Source: Orientallactaga sibirica
Lineage: Eukaryota; Chordata; Mammalia; Rodentia; Dipodidae
NCBI GenBank assembly: GCA_036365145.1
Contig: JAEOAD010002231.1
Span: 5,253,501-5,317,500, forward strand
DNA length: 64,000 bases
Reading direction: 5' to 3'
The notes beneath the pieces were generated by a model. The model was not told the origin of the DNA. It ran no database searches and was given only the letters and a program-made list of their open reading frames with translations. Positions within the stretch are counted from its first letter, which is position 1. Every line of letters begins with the position of its first letter. The translations under genes and the position numbers were made by a program. Below are positions 11,855-22,385 of this stretch, one piece after another.

Positions 11855-12188
11855 TGTGGTTATAGGATATTGAGACATCAAGCTACAACTGAGCTGGAAA
11901 CCATCTCCCTGCCTGCAAGCTGCCATAGTACTAGAAAGTGCTATGCTGGCTGCTGAGGGAGAAAAGTCACCATAGTCTTAACCATCATTGGTTTCTTCAA
12001 GTTACACAATCAATGAGATAGGCAAGAGGTGCCCAAGAATGCAATAGTTGTACATACTTTAGGAGGGTAACCACTGCTCTTGACTGTATATGAAACCCCT
12101 CAGTGGGAGGGAATTCATTCTTGGTACTGAGAATAGTGTCCAAAGCCTATGGGTTGGAAGATCATAGGTCCTACAGGGAAGCAACCAC
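11855..12188 (+). mobile_element. L1 3' UTR fragment, sense
   Basis: The stretch with gcaatagttgtacatacttt, ggagggtaaccactgctctt and gtgggagggaattcattctt matches, in reverse complement, the 9.1-9.25 kb part of the minus-strand L1 3' UTR. Diverged fragment without a poly(A) end. Confidence 0.55.
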
Positions 12189-12189
12189 T

Positions 12190-12243
12190 AGTTCCTTAGG
12201 TTTAGCAGTAAAATGCTTTAACTGCTAAGCCATCTCCCGAGCC
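12190..12243 (-). mobile_element. SINE head stub, antisense
   Basis: Only the inverted tRNA-like head remains (taactgctaagccatctccc). The rest of the SINE is missing. Confidence 0.6.
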
Positions 12244-12508
12244 CTTAGAATTATCTTTTTTAATAGATGGTAGTGAGTAATGGGAAAACCCAACATTCAT
12301 CAAAATGAAGAGAAGAGAAAGCCTAGTGTTTAGTCACCTCTATTACACCCAGCAGGGCTCAGGAAACAATGTAGAGGAGGTGGGTATAAAGAATATTAGG
12401 TCTTGTTTCCCTGTTAGCCAAATAATTTTTTCTGTGGAGATGATAGACAATGAAGAAAATCTAAACTCATCAAGGCTGAAAATAAGAGTCTGTTAAAAGA
12501 TCAACACT

Positions 12509-12719
12509 GGGCTGGAGAGATTGCCCAGTGGTTAAGCATTTGCTTGCAAAGCCTAAAGACCCAGGTTCGATTCCCCAGTACCCACGTAAAGCCAGATGTA
12601 CAAGGCAGCACATGCATGTGGTTTGTTTGCAGTAGCTAGAGGACTTGGTGTGCCCATTCTATCTCCCTCTCTCCCTCTTCCTCTCTCAAATAAATAAATA
12701 AAATAAAAATATTTTTTTA
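12509..12719 (+). mobile_element. tRNA-derived SINE, short form, with target duplication
   Basis: Well preserved: A and B boxes (gcccagtggttaagc, ggttcgattcccc), CT tract, and tail ending aataaataaataaaataaaa. Direct repeats of aaaagatcaacact at 12,495-12,508 and 12,720-12,733 fix the ends and show L1-type priming at TT|AAAA. Confidence 0.95.
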
Positions 12720-12733
12720 AAAAGATCAACACT

Positions 12734-13087
12734 AAGTGAGTCATCTCTCTCATGCCCTCAAAGTCTTAGGGAACATAGTAAAAAGAACATGTGTGTGGGA
12801 AGGGAAGAAATAATTTGGCTCTGTCTTCTCAACATGAGGACACTGGTGCACTCCTGACCCTATAGTGGTTTATGGTACCCCAAAAAGACCTGTGCTGTTC
12901 TGAGATTATCAACATTTTGACACAGAGGACAGAAGAAGACAAAAGGAATGAAACAACAAAACAGAGGAAGGACTACTTGGAAAGAGGGCATCAATGGAAT
13001 GGAGTTTAGGGATAAAAGAAGGCAATGGGACAAAACAATCCAATTAGAATATGCTAATGTAATAAAGTTATCAGTAAAAAGTGAGAA
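12734..13087. other. Unassigned DNA
   Basis: No repeat or gene recognised. The minus-strand frame through this stretch has no motif and continues into the neighbouring SINE. Confidence 0.55.
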
Positions 13088-13278
13088 GGGGTGAAAGAGA
13101 TGGTAAGCAGTTAAAGGCTTTGCTTGCAAAGCCTACCAACTTGGATTTGAATCCCCAGTAACCACCTAGAGGCAAATCTATAAAGTGGTGCATGTATCTG
13201 GAGTTTGTTTGCAGCAGCAGGATGTCCTTGTGTCTGTCTGTCTTTCTATATAGTAAAATAAATATATATTTTTTAAAT
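13088..13278 (+). mobile_element. tRNA-derived SINE, diverged short form
   Basis: Head gggtgaaagagatggtaagc, B-box-like ggatttgaatcccc, core gcatgtatctggagtttgtt and an A/T-rich tail. Older copy with a shortened CT tract. Confidence 0.8.
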
Positions 13279-16200
13279 GAGAGAGTTAAGAGAAAGTATA
13301 TGAGGAAGTTTAGAAAAGAAGGCAATTGATGGTAACAAGAATAGTACAAAAGCAGAACTTTTTCTATATTATATCACATTATAGTATTCAATATAATAAA
13401 CTTGTAGAATTAAGTCAGATTTAAAACAAAACATAAATACAGCAGACCCCAAAGATCTAAAACCAATACAATTGTGAATACAAATAAAATAATAAGAATT
13501 TGAATTTATATAAAGATGACACAATATATTATTGTTGTAATATTTTCTTTTGAGACAAATGTGCCCTATCAAATCAATTAGACAGCCCGATGTGAGAAGG
13601 TGGAAGAGAAGATTCTTTGTGATATTGGAAACATACTTTTCTGGTAGTTCAATTTCAAAATGGCATTGAGATTAAGCCTTCAGAATGTCATGGTTTTGTG
13701 CTTGAGCACATGATTGAATGTAACTTAATTCTAATTCAGCTGCAAGAAAAAGACAAGTTTAAACAATGTTTTATTCCAAAGTCAGCCCAAATTTTTACAA
13801 AGAGAAAACTGTGAGCAATATCAAAATTAACCATTATAGAAATATTGATCATCATAAGCACCTAAGTTTTTTTAATCATAGTTGCTTTTCATTAAAGATG
13901 TCTATAGGTCTTTAAAATTAATAATTTAAAATATAATTGGCACATTAATATGTTTAGTAAGTACTTACAGGGCCAATGATGATATTAATTATAATTTTAG
14001 CCATTCATATTTGTTGCTGCACAAAAGTCCTGGGCTTTTTCCTTGATACTGGAGCATGATGGAAGCTTTTCAGCTACCTGCTTTCACCCACCCATACCTA
14101 CAAACCTATCCTCCAATATGGCAATCACTCTCCACCATGGAAAACGCACAGTTTGGTTGCAGATATGGGCACATTTTCTCAGTGTAAAGTCCAAGGAAAA
14201 TCTACTAATATTTGTCCTCTATCAAAAAATTTAGAAAGGTAGAAAGAGGAATACATGAACACCAGCTTCCAATGTTTGCATTTAAATGACATAAGCATAT
14301 GAAAGTAGATGAAAGGAAGTTTCAGGGGGAAGCCACTGCTTCAAATTCAGTATATCTCCAAGACAAAACAGAAGGTGACATCTAGGCTCAAATGCGCTCT
14401 GCACACTGAGATGCTTGGGAAACACTGGCAAGTCACGGAAGCTATGGGTGGGTGGGAAAGAACTTTCCCAGGAGAGAATTAGTGAGAAGAAACCCAAAGT
14501 GAAGTGTGCTCAGTACGATAATGACATACTTGCAAAGGCTGGCTTCTGACTTCCCCTCCCCCCCACAGAGAATTTGATATACTAAGTGTACAAAAAAATC
14601 TAGGAATGTGCAATTCTAGTAACCAGATGTTCTCTGGACTACATCTTAAGAAAGTCTAAATAATAAGGAAGAGTTACTATTTGGTTACATATTGTTTTGC
14701 TGTTCTGTACACAGGCATCATATCCTGCTTTATTTCTAAAGTAGTTTCATATGTCTTATTACATAAATTTGAGAATTCTCAATCAGTATGATGACACATC
14801 AGGAATTGTAAGTGCTTCCAACTATGAAAAAATGCTGTCTTATAAAAGATAATTTTACCTTAGTATACACTAGAAAATGGCAAAATTCAGCTTAGCATAA
14901 TTGTTCATGACTAAAAATAATACTACACAGATATAAATTCTATATATGGAAATTATTTCTTTGAGTATTGAGTATCTTGCTAAACACTTTGGTTCGAAAA
15001 TTATGCCCATCTATGAATTACAAAAAGATCTCATGACTGAAATCTTACTTATCTATCCATGTCAATATGGTAGATGCAAGTTATCCCAGAGCAATATAGA
15101 AGAAAGCATCTGTTCAAAAAGATACTTCCATAAACATCCCTTCCGAGCATTATAATACTTTGGTACGGTTAATAATGTTAAGCATTTTGAAAATACTTTA
15201 CTAAATTTTAAAATATCATGGTATTAGTAAAGTATAGCATTGCAAACTTGAGTTTTATTATTGAAAAGATGTATGATCATGACTCTCGTGTCTTTTTTAA
15301 TACACAGAAACAGATAGAATCATGAGGTATAGTGATATTCATAGATAAACCATAAGAAATCAAGGATAAAATAAAATGTTAATGGAATCTGGACAGATGG
15401 AAATTAGATTTTCTTTTTACGTTAAAAATGGTTTTGAAACCTGATGTATTTTAGAAAAGTCCTTGATTGAAGCATTCAGAATTACAAAGGACACTTTTTT
15501 TGTAACCTTGTTCTATAATAAGAAGAGGACAAGAAGATACTTGATAAATAATAAGGGGCAGTAAATTCAGTACAAATTGAGGTAAATAATGCCTTATGAA
15601 TGTGTATAGTCAACCTGTGAAATTCATTGACCGAGGAGGTCACTGAGTCAAATATGATGGTTGAATCTGAAAAACAGCTGGATAATTTTACGACCACGAA
15701 TAGCTTGGGAGCTTCGCTCAGCAAGCAGAGAAAAAGACAAGGATAATAGAATCCCTTGTTTCAAGATGTAGGATACCAATGGGGGGGTTTCCATTTTTTT
15801 AATGTCCTGTCTTACTTTTGTCCTCTAGACATTGCTTACAAACAACCTCCTTTAAGGAGGTACAATTATAGACACTGAGTGATCATTTTTCATGCTGATG
15901 TGTATAGATGTCTGTGAGTTCTTTCACCTTCAAATTTTCACCAAAATATTTTCACCAAATATTCACCAAAGTACCAGCAGTGAGTGGTTACCTTTGAATA
16001 TCTTTCTAACAGACCCTGAATTTTTGAAACCAAAACAGTTTTAAAATCAATAGTTAGTATATTTTGGGTTGTTTGAGGTTTGACCTGTAATATTTGCATT
16101 GCATTATATAAAATGGAATTCAAGGGTTTGCCATGCCCTAAGCATGTCATTACAAATGTTTCATACTTTCAAAGAAACATCAGCAACTTTTAAATGCTAT

Positions 16201-16334
16201 ATTTCCTCTCCCTTATCAGCTTCATATATCTATTTTTAATCTCAATAACATTATATGACCCAGTAAAAAAATAGATGTAATATCAGTGTGTTATCAACTA
16301 CAATGAAATTATAATTATAAATCAATATGAGAAA
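13279..16334. other. Repeat-poor segment, 3 kb, no recognised gene
   Basis: The longest stretch in the window in which I recognise no SINE, LINE or LTR sequence. Open frames are at most about 80 codons and show no splice-bounded or motif support. It is the best place to look for conserved non-coding sequence. Confidence 0.5.
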
Positions 16335-16475
16335 GATACCTTCCTTGGTACCTAGATTATAAGCACATGCCAACATGCCTGGCATTTTATGTGGGTTCAA
16401 GGGAACAAACTCAGGTCCTCATGCTTAGAAAGTGAGCATTTCATGCCTGAAATACTTCCCATGCCTATTAGCAGA
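16335..16475 (-). mobile_element. B3-like rodent SINE fragment, antisense
   Basis: gattataagcacatgccaac, ttatgtgggttcaagggaac and actcaggtcctcatgcttag resemble the centre and inverted B-box part of B3-like SINEs. The head is lost or highly diverged. Confidence 0.45.
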
Positions 16476-16539
16476 TATATATGATTTTCAAGATAATGTC
16501 TTACTCTAGACCAGGCTGTTTATGTTGAAAACCTTTTTC

Positions 16540-17066
16540 TTCATCTTAAAAAGTTTTCTTTTTTATTCTTTATTGTCCCATCTATGTGTGTTGCATACCT
16601 TGGTGAGAGATTCTGTAGAGTTTTGGGCTAATATTTGGTTTGTATTTTCTACTGCATTTTTATATATAGTTTCCATCCATCTGTGAAGTTCCCTTTTTAC
16701 ATCTTTTTCTGATTTTCGTAATGCTTCCTGGAGTTCATCCCTGCATTTTTTTAATGTCTCCATTGAGCTTAGCCAGTTGGTTATTGAGGACCTCTTTTTT
16801 TTTTTTTTTTTATCTCTTTCTATTCACTTAACTGTCTTTGGAACCCTTCCTGATTCTTTTCAATTAGGTCTAATCTAGCAAGGACACCATTCATACAATT
16901 TTTGGCTCTTTGTTAAGTTTCTGCAAGTTTTGCTATTTGCTTGGTTAGGGTTGCATAGCTTGTCTCTTCATTTTGGAGTTCTGATCCTCTTGTCTCTTCT
17001 ATGTTAGAGACATCCATTGTGGGACTGGGCAATCTAGCTGCATTTACTTGCATCTGATTTTTCATG
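16540..17066 (-). pseudogene. L1 ORF1 N-terminal fragment
   Basis: Read on the minus strand from an ATG at about 17,066 the frame is polar and heptad-like, as in the coiled-coil N-terminus of L1 ORF1 RNA-binding protein. A later stretch (16,763-16,563) is open for 66 codons and continues the coiled coil (..EALRKSEKDVKRELHRWM..). An internal stop and a T-homopolymer (16,795-16,811) break it. The RNA-recognition domain, ORF2 and 3' end are absent, so this is an isolated 5' piece, the reverse of ordinary 5' truncation. Confidence 0.7.
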
Positions 17067-18060
17067 CTATTCCTTTTTCACTGTGGTCTGCCCATCACAA
17101 TGGTACAGGAAGCCTAGGGTGTGGGATGGTAGCCTGCTGGGTGATTGCCTGAGGATTTCTGAGAGGCTGGGGTGGGGGCCTGGGTCCCTGTTCAGGGATG
17201 AGGATGTCAATGGCCATTACCCACGGGGCTCAGAAAGACTAGGGCAGAGACACTGGCCTGGATCCCTGTTAGTGTGTGGGAGGAGTCGGTGGCAGGTACC
17301 AGTGATCACACACATGGACCTAAGAAAGGATAGGAAGGGTACAGTGGCCTACTGGCCTGGGTCCCCTGTTAGTGGGTGCTAAGAGTCAGTAGTGGGTATT
17401 GGCAATTGCATGTACAGGGCTCAGAAAGACTAGGGCGGGGACACTGGCTTGCTAGCCTGGGTCCCTGTTCATGGGTGGGAGGAGTCAGAGGTGGTACAGG
17501 TGATTGTGCACACGAGTGTCAGGAAGGGTAGTGTGGGGACACTGGCCTGTGGCCTGAGTCCCTTCTCAGGGCAGGGCCACAGAGAGGGACACACAAGGGG
17601 CTAGGGCATGGACACTGCCCTGTTGGGCTGTATCACTGCTTGGGGGTGGGACTGCAGAGTGGGAGGGAAGACATGCCCAGGGCCAGAGTGGATAGGGCAG
17701 AGACACTGGCCTGCTGGGCTGTATCCCTGCCCAGGGAAGGATCCACAAAATATAGCTTATTTAAGAATATCAAATCCAACCATCCATCAGATTTAACATG
17801 TATTTTACCCTGACAAGGATGGAGAAGTTAGCCCTTCCAATGCAAGCCTATATACCAGGCTTATTTGGCGGGTACTGACCTGATGCAATCCCAGCTACCT
17901 TTTGGGATGGCTTTGGTCTCAGCTATGCTGCATGGCTGCTTGTGTCCCTCTTTGCTGTGCTGTGGGCTCAGGTAGGCTGGCTGGGACAGTGGGTCACTGC
18001 TCTGATCATGCCGGGTTCTGTGTAGGTGAGTTCCCTTCCCCAGGTCTCTGGTGCTTGCTG
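17067..18060 (-). mobile_element. L1 5' UTR (promoter region) upstream of the ORF1 fragment
   Basis: GC-rich sequence that lies directly upstream of the ORF1 start in L1 orientation. Its ORF1-proximal half is built of tandem units of about 75-100 bp (17,179-17,740). The distal half (17,740-18,060) is not tandem; its assignment to the same element is by position only, and the right boundary is approximate. L1 5' UTRs act as internal RNA polymerase II promoters. Confidence 0.6.
17179..17740 (-). repeat. Tandem monomers of an L1 5' UTR, ~98-bp period
   Basis: The phrase cctgggtccctg (or a close variant) recurs at 17,179, 17,257, 17,356, 17,456, 17,553, 17,627 and 17,718, giving spacings of 78, 99, 100, 97, 74 and 91 bp. 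A second landmark, gaaagactagggc..gacactgg, precedes most of them. Units are diverged, so the array is not young. Confidence 0.8.
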
Positions 18061-18448
18061 GCACTTGTGCTCAGATTTTGACTTTTAAAAGCTGAAGCAA
18101 TTGCCTGATATCATCATGCAGGTAGTTGATTTTGAATGCAGTGATAATTCCCATCCCATCTGATACACTTACACATTCCTCCATAATGTTTCTGTGTGAT
18201 CTTCATTAGCTCATTGTGCCTTGCTCAAGCTCTTTTTTTTTTTTAAAGGAATCCAGCTTTGTTATTTTACTAGAAGAACGTTTGTAAATTGAAATTCCAT
18301 GGGATTTTCTCTAAATACTGATGTTTTCCTAAATAAATTGGATATTGTGTGGATTCTATTATTTTATGTTAGATTTTATTATGATATTTTAGCCAAACTG
18401 ACTTCCTATAATACTAGAATCAAGATAAGGCAGACTATAAAAGCATAC
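18061..18448. other. Unassigned DNA with a T-run
   Basis: No repeat recognised except a 14-T run near 18,231-18,244. It could be the far end of the L1 at 16.5-18.1 kb or flanking DNA. Confidence 0.4.
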
Positions 18449-18733
18449 ACTGGGCTGGAGAGATGGCTTAGCGGTTAAGGCACCTGCCTGCTAAGCCTAA
18501 GAACGCTGGTTCCAATCTCCAGCGGTTCCAATCTCCAGGTCCCAAGTTTAGCCAGATGCAAAGTGACGCAAGGGTGCAATGCCGCACTTGCCCACAAGGG
18601 GGCACATGCATCTGGAGTTCGTTCACAGCAGCTCAGAGACTGCTGGCGTGCCCATCTCAGTCTCCCTCTCCCTCTCTGTTTGTCTCTCTCTGTGTCTCTC
18701 TCCAAAAATAAATAAAATAATGAAAAAAAATTT
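18449..18733 (+). mobile_element. tRNA-derived SINE, long form with duplicated B-box region
   Basis: Head ctgggctggagagatggctt. The segment ggttccaatctccag is present twice in a row (18,508-18,522 and 18,524-18,538). The body has a ~35-bp insert (aagtgacgcaagggtgcaat..) between 'cagatgca' and 'aagggggcacatgcatctgg' compared with short forms. Imperfect direct repeats of catacactg/tatacactga flank it. Confidence 0.9.
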
Positions 18734-19474
18734 AAAGTATACACTGATTTTTTAAATTTAATATAATTTATTTAATTTTTTAAATTGTTTTAAGGCTAAC
18801 TTTTGCTGCCACATAACTCATGAAAGGCTCAGCCTTTGAAATGACCTTTCAGTTCTAGGAAATTCCAGCCAAAGTTCAGTATTGCAGTAATTACATTCTT
18901 ACTCTACTCTTTGGGAAAACACTTACCTTTGGAAGCATTCATTTGTGAACTTTTAGCTGTGTTCATACTGGGTGAAGATTTAACATTTTCTCTATTTTGT
19001 TTTATTTACGTTTATTTCTACAAAAATTGAAATATCTGGTGTGGTGAGAGGAAAATAGAGCATGGAGATCTTCTTCCCTTCCTCTGAAGCACATACATAC
19101 ACATGAATCCATGTTATAAGGAAAACAGTTGTTTGGTAAATGTTAATCAGTGCATTGAATGTGTTTTCAGAGCAACATTAATTGAGCTATTTGCCATTTA
19201 TTCCTTCCTGAAGCAAAAGTCAATTTTAATCAGGCTTACATACTTTCATGTTGAGAATAGAATTTGAGGGAAAGGATATTCATTCTTAATACTATGGAGA
19301 AACAGACATGCTTTTAAAAAACAAAAGACAATGTGAGGTTAAGAGATGAGTGCACAGTACCTGTGAATTCAGGAACACAACAACAAAGGAAATAAAACTG
19401 CAAATAAATTAGTATATGATTGTTTAGGATGAAGTCTTGCTTAAAGTTTCTTTTATCTCAACATATTTCAATTT
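18734..19474. other. Unassigned AT-rich DNA
   Basis: No repeat, exon or RNA gene recognised. Confidence 0.55.
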
Positions 19475-19694
19475 TTAAAAAATATTTACTTTTCTTTATT
19501 TATTTGAGAGAAAGAAATAGACAGGGAAAGACAGAGAGAGTATGGGTGCACCAGGGCGTCCAGCCACTGCAAATGAACTGCAGATGATTGTGCCTCCTTG
19601 TGCAACTGGCTTACATGGGTCCTGAGGAATTGAACCTGGGTCCTTTGGCTTTGCACGCAAGCACCTTAAACACTAAGCCATTTCTCCAGCCCAC
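19475..19694 (-). mobile_element. tRNA-derived SINE, short form, antisense (first of a pair)
   Basis: Inverted tail ttatttatttgagagaaaga, GA tract, accagggcgtccagccactg, gaattgaacctgggtccttt and inverted head actaagccatttctccagcc. It lies 11 bp from a second antisense SINE. The pair is flanked by tatctcaacat-like copies (about 19,457 and 19,918). Confidence 0.9.
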
Positions 19695-19705
19695 CATTTT
19701 GAATT

Positions 19706-19916
19706 AAAAAAAAATAATTTATTTATTTGCAAGAGAAAAAGACAGATAAAGAGAGAGGAAGAGAAAATGATCATGCCAGGGCCTCTAGCCACTGCAAATG
19801 AACTCCAGATGCATGTACCACCTTGAATTTCTGACATATGTGGTGCTGGAGAATTGAACCAAGGTCCTTAGAATTTGCAGGCAAACACCCTCATCACTAA
19901 GCCATCTATCCAGCCC
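19706..19916 (-). mobile_element. tRNA-derived SINE, short form, antisense (second of a pair)
   Basis: Same order of parts as its neighbour but with more changes, and inverted head cactaagccatctatccagc. Same orientation, end to end, which suggests one SINE inserted at the A-rich tail of the other. Confidence 0.9.
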
Positions 19917-20488
19917 TGATCTCAACATTTTATTGGGAATTTTTGGTTGCTATAATAAAATAATATTTATTATGCAACATTGGAGAAGAAGTACTTCTTC
20001 ATGTCTATTATGTAAACATTAAAATCTCCACAGTCACAAGAACCTAGAGATTAATGTGGAAATAATATTTAGGAAGTAAATGTTTATTTATTAATTAATT
20101 TGAAAATGTCACCTAAGTATGACTTTAGGATGCCTAGACTAAAGAGACTATTGTTAGAAGGGTTATAAGTAACCATATATGTTATTGTAATCAGTTTTTT
20201 GTTTGATTGTTTTTTATTTGTGTATTGTTTCAATGACTTTCTTATTTCATTAACAAAATCATGACAAATACTACTGCTATGATGAAATTCAGTGTCACTA
20301 CCTAGCACTTGTGTTGGTAACATGCTACTTCAATGTTTCTTATTCTTATAACTAGGAACATCTTAACTCATTTGATCATCATAGAATTATTATTATTATT
20401 CTTAAAAATCTTTAGAACTAACAGTATCAGAATGACAGCTTTATGATATTGCATATTTAGTATAAACACAATAAATAACACCCAACTT
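19917..20488. other. Unassigned AT-rich DNA
   Basis: No repeat or gene recognised. The minus-strand 79-codon frame at 20,084-20,323 has no known motif. Confidence 0.55.
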
Positions 20489-20502
20489 AAAAATGAAAAT
20501 AG

Positions 20503-20780
20503 AAGGCTGGAGAAATGGCTTAGGGGTTAAGGCACCTGCCTCCTAAGCCTAGGAACACTGGTTCCAATCTCCAGCGGTTCCAATCTCCAGGTCCCATGTT
20601 TAGCCAGATGCAAAGTGACGCAAGGGCGCAATGCCACACTTGACCACAAGGGGACGCACACATCTGGATTTCGTTCGCAGTAGCTGAGACACTGCTGGCA
20701 CGCCCATCTCTGTCTTCTTCTCCCTCTCTCTCTCTCTGTCTTTCTCTATGTCTCTCTCCAAAAAAATAATAAAAAAATTT
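20503..20780 (+). mobile_element. tRNA-derived SINE, long form with duplicated B-box region
   Basis: Same subfamily as the copy at 18.4 kb: two adjacent ggttccaatctccag units, the 35-bp body insert, and a ..tctctctccaaaaaaataat tail. Flanked by aaaatgaaaatag copies (about 20,490 and 20,783). Confidence 0.9.
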
Positions 20781-20796
20781 TTAAAAATGAAAATAG

Positions 20797-20960
20797 AGCC
20801 AGGTGTGGTGGTGCATGCCTTTAATCCCAGCACTTGGGAGGCAGAGATAGGAGGATTTCCATGAGTTCCAAGCAACCCTGAGACTACATAGTGAATTCCA
20901 GGTCTGCCTGAGCTAGATAGAGTGAGATCCTACCTCAAAAACAAAACAAACAAATAAACA
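20797..20960 (+). mobile_element. B1 SINE (7SL-derived)
   Basis: gccaggtgtggtggtgcatg, cctttaatcccagcacttgg and gtgagatcctacctcaaaaa are B1 landmarks. The body gactacatagtgaattccag is the form shared by all B1 copies in this window and differs from mouse B1. It starts right after the target duplication of the preceding SINE. Confidence 0.95.
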
Positions 20961-21166
20961 ATAAACTTTTTCTGATCTCTGAAATCCTTAAAAGTGTTAT
21001 AAGAAGGTATAATAAAACAAAGAAGGTGTAATGATTCTGCATTATAGTTACAAATACCATGATTTTAAAACAACTTAAGTAATTTTATTTGAAGTGCTGA
21101 TTTTACTAATACACTTTCTGGCAAATCATTGGCTTTTTTCAACAATATCAAAAATATCAAAGTAGG

Positions 21167-21294
21167 GGCTGGAGAGATGGCTTAGTGGTTTGTTTGCAGT
21201 GGCAAGAGGCCTTGGCATGCCCATTCTCACTCTCCCTCTCTCTCTTTCCCTCTATCTCTAATAAATAAATAAAAATAAAATAAAAAATTTAAAA
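21167..21294 (+). mobile_element. tRNA-derived SINE with internal deletion
   Basis: The head ggggctggagagatggctta is joined directly to tttgcagtggcaagaggcct. About 100 bp, including the B box, are missing, while the CT tract and tail are normal. It could be a deletion after insertion or a copy of a shortened transcript. Confidence 0.85.
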
Positions 21295-21299
21295 ACCTG

Positions 21300-21718
21300 A
21301 TATTTAATATCATAGAAACAACTGGAAAACAACTACATTCCAAATGAAGATAGAAAAAGGAACAGGCAGTGTCCAGCACAGACATCTCTGTCACACCCTC
21401 TATGGCTCAGGGTCCATTGCAGAAGAGGGGGCAGAAAGAATGTAAGAACCAAAGGAAGGATACGACTCCTTACAATACAACTGTCCAGACAGAAATTGGC
21501 CTCAATATCCATGACCTTGAAATGCCTAGCAATACCTTTGCAAGACCCTCATAATAGGAGAAAAAGATGATGACATCAAATTAAAAGAAAGAATAATGGA
21601 AAGAGGGAGGGGATATGATGGAGAATGTAGTTCTGAAGGGGAATAGGGGAAGGGGAGAGAAATATCATGATATATTTTCTATAAGTATAGAAGTTGTCAA
21701 TAAAAAAAAAAATTTCTT
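21300..21718 (+). mobile_element. L1 3' end, sense, strongly 5'-truncated
   Basis: Matches the reverse complement of 8.52-8.90 kb: acatctctgtcacaccctct, ggctcagggtccattgcaga, and the G-rich tract at 21,598-21,660. It ends with caataaaaaaaaaa, poly(A) signal and tail. The left boundary is approximate. Confidence 0.75.
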
Positions 21719-21940
21719 TAAAGAAAAAGAAATAGGAACAGGCCCTAACATACTGATAGGACAAACTAGGGGTTTAAAAATTAGTAAAGGTAAAAATATT
21801 GGTAAATAATCAAAAGAGTAGGACAAGGAAAACAAAATTACTAAGCAAGATGAGGAGAGAAAATATATATGTGATGTGAAAGTATGAGAAGTAATAGGGA
21901 AAACAAAAAAAAGACAGAGGAAGAAAAAAATTAAAATTCA

Positions 21941-22163
21941 GGGCTGGAGAAATGGCTTAGTGGTTAAGGCATTTGCCTGTGAAACCAGAGGACCCAGGTT
22001 CGATTCTCCAGGACCCATGTAAGCCAGATGCACAAGGGGCACATGCATCTGGAGTTCATTTGTAGTGACTAGAGGCCCTGGCATGCCCATTCTCCCTCTG
22101 TATCTCTCCTCTCTCTCTCTCTCTCCTTGCAAATAAATAAATTAATTAAAAAATATATATTTA
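21941..22163 (+). mobile_element. tRNA-derived SINE, short form
   Basis: Intact A and B boxes (ggcttagtggttaaggc, ggttcgattctccagg), CT tract and tail aataaataaattaattaaaa. Its last third is included in the tandem duplication that starts at 22,057. Confidence 0.95.
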
Positions 22164-22318
22164 GGGCTGGAAAGATGGCTTAGAGGTTAAGGCACTTGCC
22201 TGCAAAGCCAAAGGACCTCGGTTCGATTCCTCGGCACCCATGTAAGCCACATGCACAAAGGACACATGTGTCTGGAGTTTGTTTGCAGTGACTGGAGGCC
22301 CTGGCACACTCATTTAAA

Positions 22319-22385
<67 letters not shown>
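22164..22385 (+). mobile_element. tRNA-derived SINE, short form ending in a TA tract
   Basis: It follows the previous SINE head to tail. The promoter boxes are normal, but after ggccctggcacactcattta the usual CT tract is replaced by a long (TA)n run. The second copy of the duplication repeats it at 24,216-24,438. Confidence 0.9.
22323..22383 (+). repeat. (TA)n microsatellite
   Basis: About 60 bp of uninterrupted TA. The matching tract in the second duplication unit (24,375-24,437) is a few bases longer. Confidence 0.95.

Noticed and set aside
17083..17382. 99-codon plus-strand frame in GC-rich DNA
   Set aside because: It is antisense to the tandem L1 5' UTR units and has a repeat-derived composition. 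No coding support.
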